DNA of 64,000 nt from Caenorhabditis remanei (GCF_010183535.1 NC_071331.1:25544001-25608000); one strand, 5' to 3'. Positions 1-12,424 are shown, counted from the first letter of the stretch. Numbers and translations: made by a program. The notes: generated by a model not told the origin, from the letters alone.

Positions 1-339
1 CGCGAAAAATTACTCTGCCTTCAGAAAATCAAGCTTTTTTAAAATAAAACAATGATTTATGAATGACTAGAACACAAGAAGAACACCTATTAGTTGCGTC
101 GCTGCTGGGAAAGAAAAAACTGAGCAAATGAGAAACGACACGTGGAGAATGGAGGGATTATGCGAATAGAAAAGAACAATACTGGAATACATAGAAATCG
201 AGTTATAATAATCAAAATACAGCAAACATCATAGACAAGAAGAGGAATAGCATGGGGTCTGGGGACAGGGGGGACACCGGTATAATGAGAAAATTGAGCG
301 GGAAATGTGAAAAAAAAAACAAAAAAAAAATGAAGAAAA

Positions 340-3300
340 TTAATTAGCGACCTCCTTTTTTGAATCATCGGCAAAGCTGAAAATTGTTCTATGTCATCAT
401 TAGAGACTCCAAATCTTCTTCTCCTTCTCCTTACCTGACTTTAGGCTTGGGTGGAACGGGCGGCGCGACACGTGCTCCAGCTCCGAAACCATTCAAATTG
501 TCATAAGCGAGATTTCGCTCGTCGATGACCAGTGGGAATTGGCGAGTTTTCGGCGGACGGCATGGAGGTGGCTTTTGATGATCCGTTCCGCCGTTCGGCG
601 TTGGTGCCGGCGCTTTTCGGAACGTATTCGTCATTGGAGTGGTGAATGCGGGCACGTGGCGATCCTGAAATGAAGAAATTTGGGGAAAATCGCGTTGCGA
701 TGGAAAAAAATGCGTTAAGAAAACGGAAATCGCAACATGATTTTCAAAATTTCCAAAACGCGCCGAAGGCACGCCAGTTCTAGGTGGTAGCAGTGTTCTA
801 GAAATCTGGTTACGTGGCTTTTTATATATTTTTCGAGCTTCTTTACACAGAAAAACGTGTCAATATGAAAACCTTGAATTTTCTAGAAGCTGGGGCGCTT
901 CTGACGCGTTTACGCAAGCTATGAATGAGAAAACGCGTCAGTCACGCCAGAAGCAGAAAATGAGATCTTTGAGATTCTGGGGCTATTCTACCGATCTTTG
1001 TGTTTTTTTCCGATAGAAAACGTCGTTTTTCAAAAAAATTGTGCATTTTAAGAATCTGGTGCGCCTTTGACACGTTTCAGCATGATTTGAATGAAAAACG
1101 CCTCAATGACACGCCAGAAGCAGAAAATGAGATCTTTGAGATTCTAAGACGCTATTCTACCGAGTTCTGTTTGTCTGGCGCACCTTTGACGCATTTTCCT
1201 CTCATTCCCTACCTGTATCGGACTCATCCCTCTAGCGGGTCCATCGATCAACTTCGTCTCAATAATATGAACTCGTTTCGGCGAGTTCTCCTCCACAGTC
1301 ACTTGTTCCATTTCGTCCTCTTGCACTTTAGGCCTCATTGATATCGGCTCACTGCTCTTGGCGACAGTGGGAGGAGTCACTGGACGAGGGGGCGGAGCCG
1401 GTGACATACTGTATCTGGGGGACATCGGCGACATGGGCGGTGGTGAGACGGAGGCTTGTTTGAGGTTCGTCCCGCACTCAACGAGAAGTTTATAGGCTTC
1501 CTGAGCTGCTGACGACCATCCTTCTTGTTGGGTTTGACGGGAAGAGTAGAGAGGTTCTGGCACCGCGGAATCAGATTCTGGTGAGAAGTCTCCGGCACCG
1601 AATTTCCGCTCCTTCTGCCTCTCCTCTCTCAACAGATCCTCAGTTTTCCTATGCTCTCTTATCGATTTTTCTCCCATTTTTCGCACTTCCACCTCTGTCA
1701 TGAATCGCAGTCGATCCCTATCTGAACTCAAATTCGCCGACGGTAGGGGATTCAGAGTCCGTTGATGAGAATCCAAAAGTGGGCGGTCTTCTGAATAGTC
1801 GCAGATGGTTCCGATGGAATAGTTGGTGAGATCTCGGTTGAGATGCTCGATCTCCTCGCAGAGTGCCACGTCGGAACGGCTCGCCGGTGTTGGGATCTCT
1901 TTTCCTCTAGCGTAAACTGCGGCTACCGGTCCCCTCGGCGCAGGTATCGGCTCTTTTCTGCTCGATAGAGTGGTCACTGTAGTGGAGGCGGAGCCAGGTG
2001 ATCTCGGAGATCTCACCCAGCGATCGTCGTGCTCGTCATCCATATATGAAATGTTATTATGACTATTAGGAATCGATAGTGAGATTCCTGTCAATGGATC
2101 TTTCAACGAGTTCGCAGCAGAACTCGCAGCGGATGCCGTCAACGGCGGTGCGGTCGGCGTCACGGATCCACGTGGATTCGTTCTATCCAGCGAAGCAGAA
2201 GCGGAGGAGACACTTCTTGGTGGTGGGCGTGGCTGTGAGTAGGCGGGCGGTTGGGAGGGAGCACGAGCGATGGGCGGAGCGACAGTCTCACGCAGATTGA
2301 TGGCGTCTCTGCTGAGTGGTCCGACGTCTCGAAGGGACATTGTCTCTTTGAGAGAGACACCGTGACGGGCGACAGTGTCACGGAGTTGGACGGATGAGGT
2401 GGTTGAGGAGGAGGTCTGGAAATGGAAAATTAAAATTAAAACGGAAATATCAGCTTCAAAAACTGAAATTTTCAGCAGATTTTGAATCTAGGGTCAAACC
2501 CTTGAGGGGCGGAGCTTAAGCCAAAAATTTTCTAGAATTAAAATGAACTTGTATCTCGGTTCATTTCGATGCTAGAAAAAATTTAAAAACAGATTCAGAA
2601 TCCTCATGATGTCAGCTATCAGATTCTTGTGACCACTAACATGTGATGGCGCCGGTGACGCTTGTGACGTCGTCGTGGATCCTCTAGAAGTCGACGGCGA
2701 CGAAGACGTCGGGCAAATCGCCTTCTTATCCAATTGCAACAATCCAAAAGCGGTTCCATCGATTCCCACGTGGCAAGTGTGCCGGACATCACCAACTGGC
2801 TCACTGATCAGAAGCTTCTTTCGCTCTCTTTCCTCTCCTTTATCCACTTTTTTACTCCCTTTTTTCCCTTTTTCTCCTGATTTTTGATGATCTCCGAATC
2901 CGTTCTCAATGGTTCCATTCGAACAAGGCGGTTCTGATCCGAGGTGGGCGACTGTATCCGTCGGACGGAACAGACCGAGTTTTCCGTTGCGCAGAGAGCC
3001 GAACCAGTAGTAACCGTCGGGGTATTGGGCGGGGCTGGAAAAATGGTTTTAGAATGGCTGAATACGGGCATTCCGAAACTGAGACACTTCGAAGTTCAAA
3101 CTGAGTTTTATGAGCTGAAAAATATAGCAGAATGCAGATCTCAGCGAGATCTATGTCTGTGGCCGGATGCTTATTTGTTAATTTGCCCCGGCACGGCTTT
3201 TTAGCCATTTTTGCGTTTTTAACACTTTTTTCCGGCCCACGACACATTAACGAATAGGGATCCGGTTACAGACATAGATCTCGTCGAGATCTATATTTCG

Positions 3301-6300
3301 GTATATTTTTGAGCTTGTAAAACTCAATTAGAAGCAAATATTGATAAAAATTCATGTTTTTCTGAATTTTACACAATTTTCTGAGTTCTTGTAGGAGAAT
3401 ATGAACTTTCAGGCGGAAACCTTGATTTTCAGCATAAAAACTATCTAAAAAAAACTTTCAGCTAAAGTCTGCAAAATATGGGATTTGGTTCTGAAAATCG
3501 TCAATCTTAAGCAAAAAATAAACAATTTTTTGAGCTTTTTTCGCAGAAATCACAAGTTTTCAGTCAAGAACGACCAATTTTAGACTTTTAGAGAAAAATC
3601 GTCAATTTTAAGCAAAAACTCTAAAAATCGTTCGAAAACAAGCAAAACACCACTTTCAGATTTCCTGGTTTCGAAATATCTCAGTTTTGGATTTTTCTGC
3701 TATCAAAGACGCTTCGAAACCGAGTTTCAAACCGTCCTACTTAAAAATCTATACTCACGATCTGCTAATCACCACAATCAAGTCATCCTTCTTAAAATGC
3801 AAATGATCCGGTGCAGAATCCCTACAATCCACTACAGCCCTCACAGATTGTGCTCTTCGTTCAGGGAATTGCGAGACGATATCCGAGAAGTTAGGACGCT
3901 GAATCACTTGATGCGTCCATGTCTCTCGAAGCATATCATAAATATCTTCTGGACACGCCTCCGGTCTCGGCAGCAACTCTTTCTTTCGGTCTACCAACTC
4001 AAGAATCTGTGCACCGGAGCGCCCTTTCCACGGCATTTCTCCATAGCTGAACATCTCCCAGATAGTCACTCCGTACGCCCATACATCAGATTTCGAAGTG
4101 AATTTCAGAAAATTGATGCATTCCGGAGCGCACCAAGCGATGGGGAGTTTCAGGTTCGGTGTGAACTCACTCCGATAGTAGTCTTCGCCAACACCCAGAC
4201 TTCTGGACAGTCCGAAATCTGAGATTTTCACAAGTTTCGGACTGAAGACAAGGACGTTTCTAGCGGCAAGATCTCTATGAATTAGTCGTTGCGCTTCTAG
4301 ATATGCCATTCCCATCGCTATCTGCTCAGCGTAATCACACAGCACGTGTACTGGAAAACTGTCTCGTAGAGCTGGTTTATGCAGGCATTCCAGCAAAGAG
4401 CCACATGTCGCCAGCTCTGACACCATCATAATTTTCTTGGTGTCCAGTACGACTCCATAGAGTCTTACTACGTGTTCGTGACGCATTCGTGTCATAATCG
4501 CCGCCTCCTGGAGGAAAGATGATGACGTGGCGAGCAGTTTGTCGGATCCAACGCATTTCACAGCGACTTGAGTGACGTCATTCGAGTTTTTCCATGCCGC
4601 TTGCCACACCGAACCGAATTCACCTTGACCAAGTTCTTTGCACAAGGTTATTCTGGAAATTACAAAATTTAGAAAGAAGCGGGGAAGTCGCGCCAGCTCA
4701 CTAACTTCTCAATGGGAATCACATGATGATCATCGTCGTCGCGATTTCCTCCAGCGGCACTCGAGCTCTTTCGATCCAAACTTTCGCTTCGTTTGAACGC
4801 TTTCTTCACTTTCCCAAATATTCCTGACGGAAACATTCGTGTGTACTCTTTTCGAAGTCGTTTCTGCTCCGGGCGGCTCATTCCTGAAAATTGGGGATGA
4901 ATTATGGGAAATCTGGGAGAGAGGGAGCGATGGGGATCGCGGAGAAGGCGCGCCAGGCTTCAAAAACTATGAGAATTCAGACGAGTTCTTATAATTTTGA
5001 CACGCGTGAAAGGTGCGCCAGACACAAGAGAATCTAGCATAGAAAACGCGTCAAAGGCGCGCCAGTTTTCAAAAATATTTTTTAACATGATCATAGGCTG
5101 CCACTAATTTCACAGAAAATGTTCGAATTCCTTTAAAAATCGCGTCAAAGGTACGCCAGATTTTTACTTTCTGTATTTTCTGTAAAATCTGGCGTACCTT
5201 TGACGCGATTTTTTAATAACTCGAGCATTTCTTGTGAAATTAGTTGTCATGTTTCTACATTTGTGAAAACTGGCGCGCCTTTCGCGCGTTCTCTACGTTT
5301 TCCACATCTAAAAACGCGCTAAAGGCACGTCAGACTTTCAGAAAACTGTGTGATGTGGCAAATGAGCAGCACGGAAACTGAACTAAAATAAAATAAAATA
5401 ACAATGTATTGGTATGACTGCTGAGTAAATATTTGAGTTTGTGACTTATTTTCTATTCTCTGTTTTTTTTCGTTCCCGTGTTTTTTGTTATTTTCGTACC
5501 AATTGATAACAAATCGACCTCCTCGACATACTGTAGATCCGCTGCATTACGTAGTTTCAGCTTTCGACGGAGATCTGGTTCGTAGCTGCAAAATGCATAT
5601 TCACTTTGATAGTTTGGTGTCTTGTTTTGCAAAAAAGGGGAAGCTTCCGCTTGAAACTCATAAAAATCAAAAAATAAGCGTTTTGCACACGACCCCGCGC
5701 GCTAAGCTATAAAATTTATAGCTTTTTCCATTTCCAAGGTATAAAAGCTCGCCACAAAGCCATCTAAACCATCAGATTCATCCCTGAACATTTCTACTCT
5801 TCTACTCTCATCATGAACGTCTACTCTGTCGCTGTCTTCGCCATCTTGGCTGTCTCTTCCGTCTCCGGAATCTTCAACATTGGTGGTGGTGGTGGAAAGA
5901 AGTGCGGTGGAAACACTGGATATGGAAGTGGAGGCAATGGATACGGAAGTGGAATCATCATTGGATCACCAAAGGGAGGAAAGTAAACTCATTGTTAATT
6001 CCTTTCGATTGTGTGAGCAATAAAGTTTTATGAGCATTCAAAAAAAGAGGTTTTCTAATGAATTTTCAGGTTGAAATACGGATTTCGAGCAGTTAATCTC
6101 AAAAATTGGCATTATAGAATCTTAAAACTAATATCAGTGACCTTAGCAATTCTAATAGCGACAGGCCTAAAAGCTATACGGATTTTCCTTTTTAATAGAA
6201 AACTGCTAAACTCAACAATTAAGATATAATTAGTTTCTGCTTTTCATGGTTTCTAACATCACTAGCTGCAATTAACCACGCTGAACATGAAAAACAGGAA

Positions 6301-6705
6301 AATTTTCTGATTTTCACTAAAAAGTGAGCTGTTGGACGCAAAAATAAAGGTCAGCATTATGTGGAAATCGGACTTTTTTAATTTTGCACAGGTCCATTGT
6401 GCTGATTGCAGCGGAACGCTCAGAAGCTCAAATTTTCGAAATTAATGTTGAATTTTTATCGAAAACGCGTATTTTAAGCTTCTAAACTTGAAAAATTACA
6501 CTAATTTCAATTTTTCGAAAAATGCTCCGAACGCTTCTTCGGGTATTTTTGAGTTTCAAACGGAATTTTCTTCAATTTTTCCAATATTTCTTTCCGATTT
6601 TTCAATAAATTTCTAGCAAAATCCTTACCCCGTTAAATCGGCGGCCTGCAACAATTTGTTGAGAGTGGCGTCGGCGTTCGTCGCCCCCGCTGCCTCCTCT
6701 CGCAT
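340..6705 (-). CDS. ark-1: ACK-family non-receptor tyrosine kinase (ARK-1)
   Basis: Eight exons read 6705-6629, 5585-5500, 4883-4706, 4652-3759, 3034-2641, 2415-1213, 664-435 and 376-340; they join in frame to 1032 residues. The first exons give a SAM-like N-terminus (LLQAADLTG, then YVEEVDLLSIG, then MSRPEQKRL) like that of mammalian ACK1. The kinase has GQGEFG near residue 122, Lys146, HRDLAARN near 239, DFG at 259-261 and the tyrosine-kinase PIAWCAPE. It is followed by an SH3 domain (VVDC, then YPDGYYWFG, about 383-440) and a long Pro/Ser-rich tail. The order kinase-then-SH3 is diagnostic of ACK kinases. In C. elegans ARK-1 is an inhibitor of EGF receptor/LET-23 signalling that works with the adaptor SEM-5. 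The length is close to the C. elegans protein (about 1040 aa as I recall). The ATG follows directly on a TTCCAG acceptor, so it is either trans-spliced or has a missed upstream exon. The C-terminal exon of 12 residues is inferred from a good donor at 434 and acceptor at 377. Confidence 0.88.
940..1165. repeat. Direct duplication in an ark-1 intron
   Basis: A stretch reading ACGCCAGAAGCAGAAAATGA and onward to ATTCTACCGA occurs near 943-996 and again near 1108-1161. The offset is about 160 bases and the copies are almost identical. Both contain the GCGTCA/ACGCCAG motif of the foldback family at 4995-5340. The duplication lies in the intron between the last two long exons of ark-1. Confidence 0.6.
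3098..3329. repeat. Palindromic element (GAGCTGAAAAATATA family), copy 1
   Basis: The left arm runs AACTGAGTTTTATGAGCTG and the right arm is its near reverse complement ending AAAACTCAATT. Inner arms share AGATCT...GAGATCTATGTCTG and its complement. It looks like a short foldback DNA element inside an ark-1 intron. Related copies are at 10870-11030 and 32990-33262. Confidence 0.65.
4995..5340. repeat. Long foldback repeat in ark-1 intron 2
   Basis: An extended inverted repeat centred near 5175. The inner arms (about 5135-5166 and 5184-5214) are perfectly complementary and contain GCGTCAAAGGTACGCCAGA. The outer arms contain ACTAATTTCACA and AAGGCGCGCCAGTTTTC and still pair with some mismatches. 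It has no coding capacity. The motif recurs near 900-1200 and 44090-44510. Confidence 0.7.
5739..5746 (+). promoter_or_regulatory. TATA box of the nested glycine-rich gene
   Basis: GTATAAAA lies about 70 bases before the ATG at 5813, a usual spacing for a TATA element with a short leader. No splice acceptor precedes the ATG, so the mRNA probably has an ordinary 5' end. Confidence 0.6.
5813..5986 (+). CDS. Small glycine-rich secreted peptide, nested in ark-1 intron 1
   Basis: Single exon, 57 residues. The first 19 residues form a clear signal peptide (MNVYSVAVFAILAVSSVSG). The mature part of about 38 residues is rich in Gly with GYGSGGNGYGSG repeats, one Cys and a basic C-terminus. Such peptides resemble the Caenorhabditis glycine-rich antimicrobial or cuticle-associated groups (caenacin, NLP and FIP types), but I cannot assign it to one. 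It has its own TATA box and polyadenylation signal and lies on the strand opposite ark-1, so it is an independent transcription unit. Codon choice is typical of a strongly expressed worm gene (GGA glycine, GTC, TTC). Confidence 0.8.
   Translation: MNVYSVAVFAILAVSSVSGIFNIGGGGGKKCGGNTGYGSGGNGYGSGIIIGSPKGGK
6019..6024 (+). terminator. AATAAA polyadenylation signal, nested glycine-rich gene
   Basis: AATAAA starts 33 bases after the stop codon of the 57-residue peptide gene. Confidence 0.7.
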
Positions 6706-9700
6706 CTGGAATTTTCAGATTTTTGAGATTTTTAGCGAGAGCTTAACACGATTGCGTAGGCGAAATAAAAAATAATTCAAAAAAAAGATTGTGAAACCGT
6801 TATATGAATAACCGGGGCGCAGTGTTAAGGCGAAACGAATTCAGAGCGAGACGAGAGAGTGCGCGAAGAGAAGAGACGCAGAGACGCAGCGTGAAAGAAG
6901 TTTTGTGTTCAGTGAAGGGGAAATTCATTGCATTTTCAAATGTTTTTTATTTTATTTTTTGGAAAAAGGGAAAAATAGAGCTCCGTCCCCAAAAGGGAAA
7001 AAGCATCAATCAAATTGGAAAAGGGCATCTAGAGAGAGAGAGAAAGGAGAGACGCAGAGGGTTAAAGACATGAGTATAGTAGTTTTCACATTAGGACTAA
7101 TGTGAAAGTTTAGTAGTACGGGGAGAAAGAGAAAGAACAAAGAAAGTTGAATTTGATATGTGATTCTTCTTATAACGGAAATGAGAAAAGAAGGAAATTT
7201 ATTAGCGCTGTGAGAGTTTAGCAATCTATCGAATTTTATGAAAGTAGACGAAACTTTAGGCAAGATTTCGGTAGAGCGAGTATTTCATTAAAGTTAAAAA
7301 AGATAAAAACAAAAGAAAACAAATAAAAAAGGGAAGGAAAGCGGTTGCAACATATTGTATTTATTGTTTTATTTAATAGGTACTTTTAAACACGCTGATT
7401 TCGAAAATTGTATTGGTTTCGATTTGAAATGTTTTTGAAATCGAGCAAAAAACCCCGATACCGATTTTTGTAAAAATTGAGAACGAGTTTCAAACTCAGA
7501 CAATTTTCCAAAAAGTTGGAGTCACATGTGTTGCGACTACGCTCCACCAGACATATCTGTAGAACAGGCTTCAGAAGTTTAGCTTCCTGGAGACCTCATG
7601 GAAAAACACTTTTTTTTCAAAAAGTTACATTTTCAACGCCCCTAGTGCCAAGTCTAATCAAAATCATAAGGTTACAATTAAAAGGAAGAGAGAGTGTGAT
7701 TCTTCCGTAGAGACGCAGACCGAGAACATATAAACGTTTTGAAGAAAAAGAAGAAGACGATGAAGATGGAGAAGAAGAAGATACCGACATACACACATAC
7801 CAATACATACAATGAAGGGAGGGAAGGAGAAGAATCTCTGGGTAAACATGAATCATCCTTCTCTCTCTCCTCGTTTTGACCTACCACCACACGCCTCGTC
7901 TCTGTTTCTCTTCTATCTATGTACTATTTCCCAGGAAGATGCACTTATCATATTCATAACGGATAAAAGAAAATCCGTTGCGATATATTGGATTGTTGTA
8001 TCAATTGGATAATTGGAAAAGAAATTGAGAGGAAAGTGAAAATGCAAACTTTATGTTGGAACGGATGATAGTGAGAAGAGGAGAGTTTGAACTTCAAAAC
8101 CTCGTAACTCACTAAGTTTTTATCATAAATGAAATTTGCATAGAGATTCCAAATCCTTGCAATTTCAGTTTTTTAACCATACCAATTTTATATGTTATCA
8201 AGAAGGCTTAAAATCTTAAACGAACTAAAAACTCTCAGTTGGTCAGGGATAACACTATCAGCTGTTTCGAGAAAATAGTAAACTGAAATCAAATTTAGCT
8301 GAGCTAAACATTAAGCAGACCCAAAACAGACCAAAAGACAAAGCAGCAATTACAAGACATTGTAATTGTCAGCCTCTCACCGACCTTCTCCTAATTGTCA
8401 TGTTTTTCTTTCCTGTCACAACGGGCGGTCTTCTTGAGTGGAGACGGAAGGAAACGGTTTTGAAGGAAGATGTTCGATCACTCTTCGGAAGAAGTAGAAA
8501 AGACACATTTAGTTTGATGGGGTAAAACTGCTTAGTTGAAATTATTTCATAACTAGTTTAGGGGATTGAGGTACTGTCATGGGGGCGTGGTTGACACATA
8601 AATGAGAGTTTCAGAAAAAGAAGTTATAAGAATTCTGCATGTTTTCCGATTTAGGGATATTGAACTAGACAAGGCGTTCATTTTAGGTACAATAAACCTT
8701 TTTGTACAAATTTAAATATGATAAAATTCAAGACACGGTTCCCGAAAATTGTGAGCCCGAAAATTGAAGACTCTGAAAATGTCTGAAACTTCAAAGCTCT
8801 ATAACTCGGTGACATTTAGTCACAGAAAATATTTGAATATATATTCAGAATGCTCAAGACTTAAGCTGTTCAGCCATAAAAAATTAGAAATGTAAATATT
8901 TTCTATGTGTGTGACACGCCCTAATTAGTACAGACCAAAAATTCCAAAGCTACAGTCAGATCGATCAAGGTTTTATTAGGTCTACTCTGAACATAGCCAA
9001 GAAACAAAACATAATAAATATCCGGCTGCCAAGACGAGAGGGCAATTGGAGTGGCATATGACAGCTACCTATGTGATATTTCGGGGTTAAATACTGCAAC
9101 TGCGCTCTATCTATCCTTGATGAGTGGTATCAAAAATAAAGGGTTAATGAAATGAGTCATTGTAATATATTTAAAAACATAACAGTCAATTTATACCCAT
9201 TTTTCATTCTGGTCATCGAATAGAGGAGTCCGAGTCTAAAGAACCTCACCGACGGCGACGACCCACATCTGCTCGTCAAGAAGAAGCTCTCTAGGTTTTT
9301 ATGGCTTCCTATGAAGCGGGCCAGGAGGCCGATGAATGGAGGAGAAGGGACAGAGAGAAGGCATAGGTTGTGACACGTCGTAAATTCACGGATTGAGTGG
9401 AAGAATTGGAATTCAGGGATTGGGGTAAGCGTAGAAAATTGGGGGGACCAAGATGAGAATGGACTGGCGTAGTCGAAAAAAACTCAGGGATTTGAGTTAG
9501 TGCAGAAATTTGGGGGACCGAGATGAGAAGTAAAAATAACTCGAAAATCCAAGAAGACCGTAGAAAAGATGGACGTTGCGAAACAGTTGGCAGTTAGGTT
9601 GATTCAATTTACTGTGAATCCTAATTCAATTAAGGTAATACCTAAGTCCTAAGTTGGACTTTCTTAGTATCAGAGGGGAAACCCGGGAGTCTAAATAGTA

Positions 9701-11308
9701 AGTAGCTTAAATTATGAGTACTTTAGCTCAATAATAAGGCCATATAGTTAAAAATCTGACGTTGTTAGGATTCTGAAAAAAATCTTGGATTTTTGTCCAT
9801 GAATCAAGCTACACAATGCTTATTGGCAACAATAGACAAGGCCGATTGTAATTTCAGTCATTTTGATTTTAGCCAAGGTTTGAAGGTGATCACGGTTTCA
9901 GCTACTTAACAAAGTTGGTTTCATGAAAGAAACTGGAAATTTTCATTAGTTTAGATTCAAAAATTATATAATTGATAACAGACAAACAATAACTTTGCTA
10001 TGTTGGAAACTGATTGTTTCATGTGGGAAAATTAGATTTTTTAAACTCAATTTTTAAAATCACAGACTGATCTGGAGAAAACAGGATATTTTGAGATAGT
10101 CTGTGCAATTTGACATGAACAAACCAAATTAAACGTATATTTAATTTTCAAGCCATTTCTCACAAAATTAACAGAAATTGATTGTAGTTAGGTCAACAGA
10201 GAACACTATTTAACTATTTTCATCTAGTTTTAGCAATTTTCAGGCATTGAGACCTTAGAGTCCTTATAGTCTTTGCCATTTTTAGCTTTTCGCAAAAATC
10301 CGTATTCTATTTATATAAAAGAACAGTAGAATTTGTGGAGGTGCTAATTCGAGGAGTAAACATAAACGAGGATGCGAAGATACATTTGGAAAAAATCTAA
10401 ACATATATATTTTCAAGAGAAGAAGCTTCACAATTAGCCAATTGGTCATTCTAGGGGGGAAAAGGGGTCGAAATGAGAATGAGATGAGAAGGGTGCGAAC
10501 GTACTCCGAACAACTGTCATTTTCATGCGTCATGTCTGGCGTCTCTTCGTTTCTTGTTGTCTCTCTCTGTTAGAAAGTGATGGATGATGGAGGGAGAGAG
10601 AGAGATGAGTCAAACGGATTTCGCTTTTCACAAGGGGTCCTCATCTCTCTTATCTTGATAATGGAGGCAAGCAAGGAGTCGAATCTAGTAGGTAGATGAT
10701 GGGGAGATAAGGGAGATTCAAGTGGTGACAGGTGACAAATGGAGCACGGAGCAGGTAGTTTGAGCTTTAAGTGGGGAGGTTGGTAGATTGAGGGGATGGA
10801 TTAAAATTAGTTATAATTGGCTAGAATTAGCTGAGGTTCGGTGGAGTTGCCTAGAATCATAGTTGTCAACCGGCACGGCGCGTAACTCACTTCAAATTGA
10901 GTTTTATGAGCTGAAAAATATACCAAAATGTAGATCTCGGCGAGTTTTATGTTGTGCAGGAAAAGTGCCAAAAACGCGAGATATGACCAAAAAAGGCTTT
11001 CTATTTTGGACCGGAAGTGAGTTACGCGTCGGAAATTCTGGAATCGGGTAAGATTGGCTCATACAGGCTAAAAAAAAGAATCTTTGTCTTTTGAGAGCCC
11101 ATCACTATTTCCTCACTTGCAAGATTGTGATCAAATTACATTAGTTGTATGAAACAAACCCTGTTCCCGATGTACTACTTTCTGATAGACCCTTGAAATT
11201 TTGAATAATGAGCGATAAAAAATATAGACAGATCAGTCCATTAAGCTTTTAGACTTGTTCCGCACAATTTTTAGTGGAAAAGTGTCAGAATCTTACGGTA
11301 AATGGCTA
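6706..11308. other. Intergenic region upstream of ark-1
   Basis: No convincing coding exon on either strand. Open frames here are short and lack signal peptides, recognisable domains and plausible splice sites. The part nearest ark-1 (6706-7000) probably holds its outron or promoter. Purine-rich stretches (7020-7060, 7740-7780, 10570-10610) and one palindromic repeat (10870-11030) are the only distinct structures seen. Confidence 0.5.
10870..11030. repeat. Palindromic element (GAGCTGAAAAATATA family), copy 2
   Basis: The left end reads GCGCGTAACTCACTTC and the right end is its reverse complement (GAAGTGAGTTACGCG). Just inside the left end is GAGTTTTATGAGCTGAAAAA, shared with the copy at 3098. 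It is shorter than the other two copies. Confidence 0.6.
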
Positions 11309-11316
11309 CAACTTTC
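11309..11316. repeat. Left 8-bp target site duplication
   Basis: CAACTTTC, identical to 12417-12424 on the other side of the transposon. Confidence 0.85.
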
Positions 11317-12416
11317 GGTACTTTATGGTTTAACGGGTGTTTATTTAATTAACGGGTGTTTATATAATAGACGGGTGTTTTGAGAATTAACGGGTGCAAT
11401 ACCAAAATCTAAGAATTAACGGGTGTTTATAAATCATTTTTTCAGCAGTTTTTATTTTTTATATTCATTCACTGTTTTATCATTTTCTGTTATTTTCTAC
11501 CGTTTTACATATATATTTTTAATTATTCCGCCCGGAATCCCTGATAAGAGTCTTCTGGCATCGCCCGCGTTGAACTGCTAAAGGGTTGTTACTCAATACG
11601 TAGTACTGTAAGTGTGGAATCATTTTAACACAGATGATCGACTGATATTCTCTATGAAATCTCATATATGTTTATTCATAGATAAAAATGAAGAACTTCA
11701 GAGAATATAATACAAATACTTATTATTCTTCATAACTTCCATTGTCCGCTTCGCCTTCATCGAGTCGTGAATATTGATAAAGTTGGGCACCTTCTACCAT
11801 TACACGTATACGTTCTGCGGTAAAAAATCCTGTCTATCGGAAACTTCTACCTCACTCTCCATGCGCCTTACCTTATACATCACACCATATGACCTGAGAA
11901 TGCTTATCGATATGCCGGAATCGTTTCTCCACTATGTCAGATATGCTCAACTTGTTCCTCAACTCGGATTCTTCTCCACCTCATTCTTCTGCTTCATTTT
12001 GGTATTCTTGACAATGTTTGGGGTATTTCACTTTTTACGCTTCTTATCATCGAATTCTTATCACTAGCGTCGAAACAATTAACATCTTACTATTCCACCA
12101 ATAGAACCTCTAGAAGACGATCATACGTTAAACCATGCACGAAATCAATTAAATAAAACTATACGCGTGAGATGCTATGAGACTCTTTTCAGTGATTCCG
12201 GACCAAATAATTGGAAGTATGTTCATAAAACGGTAGAAAATAACAGAAAATGATAAAACAGTGAATGAATATAAAAAATAAAAACTGCTGAAAAAATGAT
12301 TTATAAACACCCGTTAATTCTTAGATTTTGGTAATGCACCCGTTAATTCTCAAAACACCCGCCTATTATATAAACACCCGTTAAATAAATAAACACCCGT
12401 TAAACCATAAAGTACC
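11317..12416. mobile_element. hAT-like non-autonomous DNA transposon (1100 bp)
   Basis: Terminal inverted repeats of about 190 bp (11317-11507 and 12226-12416) start GGTACTTTATGG and end CCATAAAGTACC with only a few mismatches between arms. The element is flanked by a perfect 8-bp direct repeat, CAACTTTC, at 11309-11316 and 12417-12424. An 8-bp target duplication is characteristic of hAT elements (also P elements). Each terminal repeat holds five copies of ACGGGTG, mostly as TTAACGGGTG, which look like subterminal transposase-binding sites. Weaker pairing continues inward (CCGGAATC...GAGTCT and its complement). The 720-bp centre has one 97-codon open frame with no transposase feature, so the element depends on a transposase supplied elsewhere. 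Confidence 0.9.
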
Positions 12417-12424
12417 CAACTTTC
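12417..12424. repeat. Right 8-bp target site duplication
   Basis: CAACTTTC, identical to 11309-11316. Confidence 0.85.

Noticed and set aside
6804..7105. Arg-rich plus-strand frames upstream of ark-1
   Set aside because: Low-complexity purine-rich DNA gives the charged composition; no splice sites or conserved feature.
11774..12067. 97-codon plus-strand open frame inside the hAT-like element
   Set aside because: Hydrophobic and Phe-rich with no transposase motif such as a dimerisation domain or DDE residues; most likely chance or a relic.
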